From Bacteroidales bacterium (GTDB taxonomy: Bacteria; Bacteroidota; Bacteroidia; Bacteroidales; UBA932), in NCBI GenBank assembly GCA_024401695.1, contig JAKSKN010000004.1, forward strand, positions 1-64,000: 64,000 bases of DNA. The letters run 5' to 3'. Of this stretch, positions 57,764 to 64,000 are shown one piece after another. Under the pieces are notes generated by a model that made no database searches, was not told the origin of the DNA, and saw only the letters and a list, made by a program, of their open reading frames with translations. The first letter of the stretch is position 1. Each line of letters begins with the position of its first letter. Both the position numbers and the translations under genes were made by a program.

Positions 57764-60508
57764 GTGGATATTGACGACTTAAAGAATAATGTAGTGGGTC
57801 TCGGCCTAATGGGAGCCGGAGCCACAGGTTTTGGCACATCCATGGCCGCAAGGGGTTTTCATAAGGTGCTTGGATCCCCTCAGGTGGATATGTCCAGTTT
57901 GCGTAACAGCATAAAGGATATAGGCGAGGCAGCCGCTGCTCCTGACGCGCAGTTCGCTCAGAAGTACGTGGAGAGCCTTAGCAACATAGCCAAGGTACCT
58001 GTAAACTACACAACGCCTGCAGGAGACAAGGTGCGCGGCTCCGTCTCGGACTACATGCTCGACTTGGAGAGAAGGGGCGCAAAGCTGCTGACAGACGAAA
58101 GCGGCAACATAGAAGGCACTAGGATTGGCCGCGCGTTGAAGAGGGTCCTTCCTGCTGAGATGTTTGAGGGAGCCAAGTCGTTCGCAGATCATATATATAA
58201 GAATGTAACTAATCCAGCCGAGACTGAGGCTGCTGTGGAGCATTATAAAGAATTTGCCAAAGGCGAGGCTAATGCATACAGGCAGCTGATGAAGGAGCTC
58301 AACCACGTCGAGTTTGTACACCTGCTCGGCGACGGCTCCGTGGCTCCGGCATCACATGAGAAGGGCTTGCTTAGTGTATGGTCAAACGCATTGACCAAGG
58401 CCGATAAGGACATTAACAAATATGTCACTGGCAGGATCGGATTCAATGGTCCGGATTATACACCGTTCTTCAAGGAGCTTAGAAGCAACTACGGAATAAC
58501 CAGCAAGATGACTCCGCAGCAGGTGCAGGACAGGTTGCTGGAAAAATTGTTCTACTATGGATCGCCGGCAAACCTTGCGGAGAACGCCGAAAGGGAGATG
58601 TTGGCGTATGTTGCAAAGCGTGACGGTATAATGCGCGATGGCGAGAACATAGTTGATGTGCTGGCCAAAGACAAGACCGGAGAGCTTAGGAAGATGCTCA
58701 ATGAAAGAGCCAACGGGTTGAGCATGGCCGACATACAGTACAAGATAAACAATCCTATATCCAAGTTCTCCAGGCTTCTGATCAAGGGTGCGTACGGAGG
58801 TGCGTCGAACTACTACTCCAACTTGACAAATATAGTGGACAAGCTGAACGGCCTTCGTAGCATCAAACCGCTCGCACTGGCAAGCGCGCTGACGGGTGCA
58901 GGACTGTACAACGTGTACAACACCGGCATAGGGCCTATGCTGAAGAACGCATCAGCAGATGGTGACATGATAGGCGAGGTCCTGGATGAAGACGTGACTC
59001 CCAGCGGAAGGGTGGCCTTGGAGCTGGCAGGCGCTGTACCAGGCTATTTAGGCACTAGTAACGCTATTGATATTTATAAGAGGAGGGGATGGAGAAAGCT
59101 CAATCCGTTTGCTCCTGTAAAGGGTGTTGTATTCGGAGGCAACATCAATCCTCTCGGCAAGGGAAGCGGCTCTTTCACCAACCAGTCCAACGCTCTTGTC
59201 AAGGCGTTGACTCAGGGCGACGCGATAGAAGCCGAAAGGATTCCTGCGTATAACGAGCCGTTGAATATAGACGTTGTCAAGGACGGCAAGAAATTCAGGG
59301 TGATGGACGGCGACTGGTCCGCCAGGGAGATCGGCGACATGCTGTCTCCAAAGAACCTTAGGGACCTTGATTTCGTGGCACAGGTGGGATACCATCCTGG
59401 CGAGACCGCTATAGAGCGCGCCATGAAGAACGGCGACATAGCAAGGTACAGGTCGCTGTCTGACTTCAAGGAGGGTAATTTCCTGCAGCCCGACGAATGG
59501 CTTGGCGCCAACCAGATGAAGGTGTTCGGCGACAACAACGGGTACACCAGGTTCATAGTTCCCGGAGGCGATATAAAGCAGCATGGTCGCAAGGGAAACA
59601 TAGTTGTGCCGAATATAGCTGTATCCGACATATTCAGGAAAACCAATTTCAATTCTGACATGTCCAAGCCTCTGGGCGTCATGTCTATAGGAGGCGGTTC
59701 TGCAAATGTGTTCCCGTTCACCGATATACACGGTGATGACGGCTTCTCGTTCAAGACTGACGAGAAGGGCAACGTGGTACGCAATATAATAGACGACTTT
59801 GCCGAGGTGTTCAGGAACAAGCACAAGGGGGCTGGCGAGCTTCATGTGCATCTTGGCAACTCGTTGGACTACGACACGCCTACAGGCAACATGCTCGGCG
59901 CGTTGAAGAAGCAGCACGAGAACGAGGCGAAACTTATAGCGGCAGGCAAGCTGAAGCCAGAGGAGGCCAGGTTCAAGGGACTGAACATGGTGTTTGACAC
60001 GCTCATGCCGCAGAAGTCCATGGTAAACCAGTTTGCAAATGCCACTGACCTGCTCCTGCTTCCAGGGTCAACGTCTGCAGAGCTGGCCGCTATGGGAGGA
60101 GACAAGCTGCCGGCCATAGTGTCAATGCTTCCGGATACCACCAAGGCGTGGGTGCCTGGCCACTGGGAGGGTAATGCCGATTATTTGTCGACCATCCTAG
60201 GCTCCAAGAAGGTTGGAGTCAACGACCCGAACAGGCTTAATGCCCTTACCGCCGCGTTCGCAACGCCGTCCAAGAGGCAGGCTCCTCCTGTATGGCTTGA
60301 GGGACAGAACATACAGGATACCATAATGAAAGATGTCAAGCTTGACAGGCTCAAGGGTCTCGGCAAGATGCTCGGTCATGGTGCGATGGGTGCGCTGGGT
60401 ATTGGTATGGCGGCAAAGGGTGCCGTTGATGCAATGAACGGTGTAGGTGTAGATAAAAAGTCGGTTATAGATGCCGCTATTGACAAATTCAACAGGTTTT
60501 GGGTATAA
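57764..60508 (+). CDS. large virion-type protein, 914 aa
   Basis: A GTG start gives MDIDDLKNNVVGLGLMGAGA, with a glycine-zipper helix at residues 9-30 and another near 370-385 and 880-895, as in the 1426-residue protein. The central part is helical. The segment around residues 760-800 (DLLLLPGSTSAELAAMGG) looks like the donor-binding loop of GT-B glycosyltransferases, but the rest of that fold is not evident. It is probably a structural or ejected protein in the same block as the RNA polymerase fragment. Confidence 0.72.
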   Translation: MDIDDLKNNVVGLGLMGAGATGFGTSMAARGFHKVLGSPQVDMSSLRNSIKDIGEAAAAPDAQFAQKYVESLSNIAKVPVNYTTPAGDKVRGSVSDYMLDLERRGAKLLTDESGNIEGTRIGRALKRVLPAEMFEGAKSFADHIYKNVTNPAETEAAVEHYKEFAKGEANAYRQLMKELNHVEFVHLLGDGSVAPASHEKGLLSVWSNALTKADKDINKYVTGRIGFNGPDYTPFFKELRSNYGITSKMTPQQVQDRLLEKLFYYGSPANLAENAEREMLAYVAKRDGIMRDGENIVDVLAKDKTGELRKMLNERANGLSMADIQYKINNPISKFSRLLIKGAYGGASNYYSNLTNIVDKLNGLRSIKPLALASALTGAGLYNVYNTGIGPMLKNASADGDMIGEVLDEDVTPSGRVALELAGAVPGYLGTSNAIDIYKRRGWRKLNPFAPVKGVVFGGNINPLGKGSGSFTNQSNALVKALTQGDAIEAERIPAYNEPLNIDVVKDGKKFRVMDGDWSAREIGDMLSPKNLRDLDFVAQVGYHPGETAIERAMKNGDIARYRSLSDFKEGNFLQPDEWLGANQMKVFGDNNGYTRFIVPGGDIKQHGRKGNIVVPNIAVSDIFRKTNFNSDMSKPLGVMSIGGGSANVFPFTDIHGDDGFSFKTDEKGNVVRNIIDDFAEVFRNKHKGAGELHVHLGNSLDYDTPTGNMLGALKKQHENEAKLIAAGKLKPEEARFKGLNMVFDTLMPQKSMVNQFANATDLLLLPGSTSAELAAMGGDKLPAIVSMLPDTTKAWVPGHWEGNADYLSTILGSKKVGVNDPNRLNALTAAFATPSKRQAPPVWLEGQNIQDTIMKDVKLDRLKGLGKMLGHGAMGALGIGMAAKGAVDAMNGVGVDKKSVIDAAIDKFNRFWV

Positions 60509-60509
60509 T
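60480..60509 (+). promoter_or_regulatory. consensus sigma70-type promoter inside the upstream gene's end
   Basis: TTGACA (60480-60485), 18 bases, TATAAT (60504-60509): both hexamers perfect. The ATG at 60522 lies 13 bases after the -10, leaving a leader of about 6 bases. Confidence 0.8.
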
Positions 60510-60521
60510 TAACTAGCAGTT

Positions 60522-61040
60522 ATGTATTACGAGAAATTGTTTGGCAACTATTCGATGACTAAAAAGGCTGGATGGGCTGATACGATGCTGAAAGCTATGG
60601 ATAGCCACCCGTATGCGGTAATGACTGCTCCAGGCGCTGTTGCAGGTGCGTCGGCCGGAGCAATAGGAGGGGCTGACGGGAATAAGCTTCTTGATTCAGG
60701 AGTTGGTGCAGCCGCTGGAACACTTGGAGGTGTCGGAGGATTTTACGGGACTTATAATATGGCCGTGAAGTCTATGATGAACGAAGCTTCATCGGCTAAT
60801 CGCGCTATAGAGAAGTTGCTGGAAGCTGGCGATCTTGAAGGCGCTACTAAATTGGGCGAGAAAGTACGTAACAAGTGGCTGGCGTTGCTGGCTACAGTCC
60901 CAGCGCTGACAGGCGCTGCAACAGGTTTGGGTGCTGCAAAATTGACAGATAATATTACTGGAAAATCTAAGCCAAGTATGGCAGAAAAAGGCAAGGACTT
61001 TTGGAATGCTCTGTTAAGCAAGGTTAATATGGGTGGTTAA
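60522..61040 (+). CDS. glycine-zipper protein, 172 aa
   Basis: Two Gly/Ala-rich helices (GAVAGASAGAIGGADG near 38-53 and GVGAAAGTLGGVGGFYG near 61-77) and a third hydrophobic one (LLATVPALTGAATGLGAA). Starts with TKKAGWADTML, a K-x-A site. It is probably a membrane-active or packed virion protein, made from its own strong promoter. Function is not recognised. Confidence 0.75.
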   Translation: MYYEKLFGNYSMTKKAGWADTMLKAMDSHPYAVMTAPGAVAGASAGAIGGADGNKLLDSGVGAAAGTLGGVGGFYGTYNMAVKSMMNEASSANRAIEKLLEAGDLEGATKLGEKVRNKWLALLATVPALTGAATGLGAAKLTDNITGKSKPSMAEKGKDFWNALLSKVNMGG

Positions 61041-61049
61041 ATTTTTAAT

Positions 61050-61124
61050 TGCAGGTGAAGCGGACAGTTAAGCGGTTGGTCTCATAAGCCGACAGACAGG
61101 GTGCAACTCCCTGACCTGCTACCA
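61050..61124 (+). tRNA. tRNA with anticodon CAT (Met or AUA-reading Ile2), CCA encoded
   Basis: Acceptor TGCAGGT/ACCTGCT with a T1-T72 mismatch, A73 and an encoded CCA, unlike the array tRNAs. Anticodon stem TTGGT/GCCGA with loop CTCATAA (CAT at 61083-61085); T arm CAGGG-TGCAACT-CCCTG. The D arm is weak and position 8 is G. It could be elongator Met, Ile2 (lysidine-modified, reading ATA), or partly degraded. Confidence 0.72.
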
Positions 61125-61128
61125 TTTC

Positions 61129-61154
61129 ATGCCGGAGGGTTTCCTCCGGCATTT
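61129..61154 (+). terminator. intrinsic terminator after the CAT tRNA
   Basis: ATGCCGGAGG (61129-61138), loop GTTT, CCTCCGGCAT (61143-61152), then a T-rich stretch. It closes the unit begun at 60480. Confidence 0.85.
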
Positions 61155-61157
61155 CTA

Positions 61158-61186
61158 TTGACTATGAGTGTGCAGCAATGTAAAAT
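61158..61186 (+). promoter_or_regulatory. sigma70-type promoter, leaderless configuration
   Basis: TTGACT (61158-61163), 17 bases, TAAAAT (61181-61186). ATG 61194 begins 8 bases after the -10, at the predicted transcription start. Confidence 0.8.
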
Positions 61187-61193
61187 ACACCGT

Positions 61194-61805
61194 ATGAGAC
61201 CTGGTATGGAGAAGAGGGCGTTTCTATTTGAGAAGTGGCTGCAGGAGCATGGTCTTGGAGCTGTTTTGGAAAATCCGTCTAAATGGAATATTATAAAGAC
61301 GGTGCATGCCTTGAAAAGGAAAGGGGCCAAGGCTAAGATCTTTGATCCTATGGCAACAGTGTCGTCCACACCTCAGGCTATGTACGATCCTGCCACTAAA
61401 GGTTATCTTGCCACCGTTCTAAAAGCCCTTGGAATGGGTTCAGGCGTTGGTGCCGGAACAGGAGCGTTGACCTCTGTTGCATCAGATATGAATGACAGCG
61501 GGGTTATAGACGGCGCAAAGGCGTTGAGGGCTGCAGGGATTGGCGCCGGGATAGGCTCTGTATCGCCGTTTATAGGAGGCGAGCTTGGGGCGTTTATAAA
61601 CAAGCTTACCACTAAAAGTAAAATGGGAAAGGCATCGGACGCACCTATATTGCGGAACTTAAAGAACACTGGTGTTGACTACACTGTAGGAGGCGGATAT
61701 AACGCAGGAGTGTACGCAGCTCCGGTGTTGGCAGGGCTTATAGCTGGAATGAATCCAAATATGCTTATGTCGCGTGTAGCTAAACCGGATAAAGCAGGCA
61801 AGTAA
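61194..61805 (+). CDS. glycine-zipper protein, 203 aa
   Basis: ATG 61194 is chosen from the promoter position; the longer frame from 61101 would run through the tRNA. ATG 61206 (MEKRAFLFEKWLQEHG) is an alternative. Gly/Ala helices occur around residues 76-96 (GMGSGVGAGTGALTSV) and 112-128 (GIGAGIGSVSPFIGG). It resembles the protein at 60522 in design. Its stop overlaps the RNA polymerase gene start. Confidence 0.75.
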   Translation: MRPGMEKRAFLFEKWLQEHGLGAVLENPSKWNIIKTVHALKRKGAKAKIFDPMATVSSTPQAMYDPATKGYLATVLKALGMGSGVGAGTGALTSVASDMNDSGVIDGAKALRAAGIGAGIGSVSPFIGGELGAFINKLTTKSKMGKASDAPILRNLKNTGVDYTVGGGYNAGVYAAPVLAGLIAGMNPNMLMSRVAKPDKAGK

Positions 61806-63736
61806 TGAGCAACGCAATCAAAGATAACAAGATCCAGGAGGTGAAGGACTCGGAGATAGACTTCGAGCTCCCTTCGTTTTCCAGGCTGAACGGCTCTCAC
61901 ACGAATGTGGTGCCGATGTATTCCAACACACAGACCGCCCGTATGTTCTACGGCTCCAGGTTCGCCAACCAGGCTATGCCGATAGAGTACAGGGAGGCCC
62001 CGCTGGTGCAGGCTCTGGACCCTGAGAGCACAGATGGAAAGTCGTTCGAGGAGGAGTACGGAGAGCGCATGGGCGCCAGGTACTGGAGGTCTGACAAGCC
62101 AGGAGAGGTGGTGTCGGTGAAGCCTGACGAGATACGTGTCAAGACTGCGGACGGCAAGGTGGAGAAGGTTGACCTGTACAACAACTTCCAGTTCAACAGG
62201 AAGACCTACCTTCACAACAAGCCGCTAGTGGCCAAGGGAGACAAGATAAACCCTGGGCAGTTGCTGGCGTCTTCCAACTTTACGGATGACAACGGCACGA
62301 TGAGCATGGGACGCAACGCCCGCATGGCCCTGGTGGCCTACAAGGGCTATTCCATGGACGACGCCGTTGTGGTGTCTGAGAGCTTCGCCAAGAAGATGAC
62401 CTCACAGCACAACTACGAGCACGAGGTTGCCAAGGACGACGGAACAAAGTTCGGAAAGGTGCATTTCTCGTCTGTGTTCCCAAGGAAGTTCACCAAGGAG
62501 CAGCTTGAGATGGTCGATGACGAGGGTATGGTGAAGCCGGGCACTGTACTGCACTATGGCGACCCGATAATCCTGGCCACCAGGCCGAAGCCGATATACA
62601 GCAACGCGGAGCACCTTGGCAAGCTCGGGAAGGCGTTCAGGAGCATCAGGAGTGACGCTTCGGAGATTTGGGAGCACGACTACCCTGGAACCGTTGTGGA
62701 CGTCGTGGACGGCAAGAGCGGGCGCAGGGCGTTCGTTACGGCCAAGGCTCCTCTGCAGGTTGGTGACAAGCTGATCACATCGCGAGTGGGTAACAAGGGT
62801 ATCGTGTCGAAGATAATACCAGACCACCAGATACTGCGTTCGATGGACGGCAAGCCGTTCGATGTCCTTCTCAATCCGCTTTCACTTCCGTCTCGAGTCA
62901 ACACGGCCACCCTGTTCGAGCTGGCCCTGGGCAAGATAGCGGCAAAGACCGGACAACCGTACAAGGTGCCGGCCTTTACAGACAAGGGAGTGTCCAGGCT
63001 GGACATGGTCAAGGGAGAGCTGAAGAAGCATGGAGTCGACAATACCGAGGAGGTGTACGACCCTGTGCTGGGTCGCAAGCTGGCCCAGCCGGTCACAACC
63101 GGCTTCGGATATACCTACAAGCTCCATCACGTCGTTGAGAGCAAGGAGAGCTCGCGCGGCCAGGGAAGCTACGACCAGAACATGCAGCCGTTGAAGGGCG
63201 GTAGCGACGCGGCGCAGGCCAAGCGCATGGGAGGCCTGGAGACGACGGCGTTGATGGCCAAGGGCGGCTACAACGTGATACGAGAGGGTTCCACTATCAA
63301 GGGTACCAGCAACGATGACTACTGGAGGCTTATACGAGAGGGATACAGGCCTGCCGAGCCTGGCGTACCGTTCGTGTTCACCAAGTACCTGGCGCTGCTC
63401 AACGGTGCCGGCATGAACGCGCGTGACCTCGGCAAGGGCACTTTGAGGCTTGAGCCTATGACAGACCGTACTCTGGAGGGAAGGAAGCCGATGGAGGTGA
63501 AGAACAACAAGACCGTCAAGTCGGACACGCTTGAGCCTGAGGAGGGCGGTCTGTTCGACCCGACGATGGTCGCGCTGGACAGGTGGGGCAAGATAACGCT
63601 GCCATCCAAGATGCCGAACCCTGCAATGGAGGGATCTATATGCACTGTTCTGGGTATCCGTGAGAAGGACTTGAGAAGCGTGCTGGCCGGCGACATGACG
63701 TTGAAGGAGGCACAGGAGGCTAACCACAAGAAGTAG
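61805..63736 (+). CDS. RNA polymerase beta subunit, C-terminal-half fragment
   Basis: This is the catalytic C-terminal half of a multisubunit RNA polymerase beta chain. Matching segments, in order, are NQAMPIEYREAPLV (about residue 56), MGRNARMALVAYKGYSMDDA (about 168-187), VGDKLITSRVGNKGIVSK (about 319-336) with both active-site lysines kept, VLLNPLSLPSRVN (about 355-367), and RGQGSYDQNMQPLKGG near 455. The 643 residues cover only about half of bacterial beta (about 1340), so the N-terminal half must be another gene outside the window. That split is known from phiKZ- and AR9-like jumbo phages. It could be a virion or an intracellular polymerase; virion-type neighbours favour the first. Confidence 0.9.
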   Translation: MSNAIKDNKIQEVKDSEIDFELPSFSRLNGSHTNVVPMYSNTQTARMFYGSRFANQAMPIEYREAPLVQALDPESTDGKSFEEEYGERMGARYWRSDKPGEVVSVKPDEIRVKTADGKVEKVDLYNNFQFNRKTYLHNKPLVAKGDKINPGQLLASSNFTDDNGTMSMGRNARMALVAYKGYSMDDAVVVSESFAKKMTSQHNYEHEVAKDDGTKFGKVHFSSVFPRKFTKEQLEMVDDEGMVKPGTVLHYGDPIILATRPKPIYSNAEHLGKLGKAFRSIRSDASEIWEHDYPGTVVDVVDGKSGRRAFVTAKAPLQVGDKLITSRVGNKGIVSKIIPDHQILRSMDGKPFDVLLNPLSLPSRVNTATLFELALGKIAAKTGQPYKVPAFTDKGVSRLDMVKGELKKHGVDNTEEVYDPVLGRKLAQPVTTGFGYTYKLHHVVESKESSRGQGSYDQNMQPLKGGSDAAQAKRMGGLETTALMAKGGYNVIREGSTIKGTSNDDYWRLIREGYRPAEPGVPFVFTKYLALLNGAGMNARDLGKGTLRLEPMTDRTLEGRKPMEVKNNKTVKSDTLEPEEGGLFDPTMVALDRWGKITLPSKMPNPAMEGSICTVLGIREKDLRSVLAGDMTLKEAQEANHKK

Positions 63737-63738
63737 TT

Positions 63739-64000
63739 ATGATAGATGAACCAAAGATAGGGTGTTTTGAGAAGCAGGCTGCACCGGTGTGGGCAAAGTA
63801 TTTGCGAGGCTTGCTGGGAAGGGGCAACACAGCTGGAGTAAACAGGTTTCTTGAAAAAGCCGCTCCTCATACTTATTTGAGTAGCGCCAGCGCCGCAGTA
63901 CCTGGTGCAAAGTTGTTTAGGAGCCTGGAAGGCGACATGGCCGCATCTGGTATATATAAAATGCAGGGCGGGAAATTGTATAGAGACGCCGCAGGTAGGC
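63739..64000 (+). CDS. N-terminal part of a virion-block protein (partial)
   Basis: ATG 63739 opens a frame that runs off the right edge (87 codons visible), starting MIDEPKIGCFEKQAAPVWAK. The FEKQAA site resembles the K-x-A starts of neighbouring virion-type proteins. Function is not recognised. Confidence 0.65.
   Translation, partial: MIDEPKIGCFEKQAAPVWAKYLRGLLGRGNTAGVNRFLEKAAPHTYLSSASAAVPGAKLFRSLEGDMAASGIYKMQGGKLYRDAAGR

Noticed and set aside
61101-61193. Longer start for the gene ending at 61805
   Set aside because: That frame would pass through the 3' end of a tRNA, a terminator and a promoter; ATG 61194 at the predicted transcription start is far more likely.
1-64000. Alternative genetic code with TAG or TGA reassigned, as in some gut megaphages
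   Set aside because: TAA, TAG and TGA all terminate well-supported genes with the next gene starting within a few bases, for example pth (TAG) and the tail genes.
1-64000. Bacteroidetes-type promoters (TTTG at -33, TAnnTTTG at -7)
   Set aside because: The clear promoters here match TTGACA-17-TATAAT, so a Bacteroidetes host is not supported by promoter sequence, although it is not excluded.
1-64000. Prophage or bacterial chromosome segment
   Set aside because: No integrase, attachment repeat, rRNA or bacterial housekeeping operon is present; gene density, one-sided orientation and virion-type genes point to a phage genome.

Overview
The window looks like part of a large tailed-phage genome. 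It is coding-dense, all genes point the same way (+ strand), and many start and stop codons overlap. It carries a C-terminal-half RNA polymerase beta subunit, long tail-fibre-like proteins, giant glycine-rich virion-type proteins, a 12-14 member tRNA set, nucleotide-metabolism enzymes and many small genes of unknown function. TAA, TAG and TGA all end genes, so the standard code applies. The host is probably a Gram-negative, perhaps gut-associated bacterium. This is inferred from an outer-membrane beta-barrel gene with a signal peptide, lipoprotein genes, mucin-type glycan enzymes and BspA/DUF285 repeat proteins; no host gene is present to prove it. Promoters read as sigma70-like (TTGACA, 17-18 bp spacer, TATAAT), and Shine-Dalgarno sequences are often weak or absent.

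Layout. 1-2.4 kb: small genes, a class II tRNA with anticodon TGT and an outer-membrane protein. 3.3-5.9 kb: one tRNA operon running from a strong promoter to a strong terminator, holding serine, leucine, valine, cysteine, arginine and an initiator-like tRNA, several non-tRNA structured RNAs, and peptidyl-tRNA hydrolase. 6-33 kb: early/metabolic region with a macro domain protein, nicotinamidase, SPFH membrane protein, thymidylate-kinase-like protein, a GT11-GT6 glycosyltransferase fusion, ThyX, a thioredoxin/zinc-ribbon protein, phosphoesterase, NAMPT-NadE fusion, nucleotidyltransferase, dUTPase and many unknown genes. 33-35 kb: an ankyrin-repeat protein ending at a terminator. 35-41 kb: a 1426-residue virion-type protein and small followers, including an acetyltransferase. 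41-54.5 kb: tail-fibre region with a 2120-residue protein and two fibre plus DUF285-repeat cassettes. 54.6-57.2 kb: membrane proteins, a sialyltransferase-like protein, a CMP-sialate-synthetase-like protein and a lipoprotein. 57.2-64 kb: further virion-type glycine-zipper proteins, a CAT-anticodon tRNA and the RNA polymerase beta fragment.

How the genes may work together. Thymidylate synthesis (dUTPase, ThyX, kinase) feeds DNA replication. Nicotinamidase, the NAMPT-NadE fusion and a macro domain form an NAD+/ADP-ribose group that could counter NAD-depleting host immunity. The GT11-GT6 fusion has the two activities expected to build a blood-group-like Fuc-(Gal/GalNAc)-Gal epitope. With the sialylation pair it points to phage-directed surface or virion glycosylation. 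Two regulatory themes stand out: a family of five short H-type pseudoknots between genes, with compensatory base changes, and several promoters placed so that transcription should begin at or next to the start codon (leaderless mRNAs) in a phage that also carries an initiator-like tRNA.
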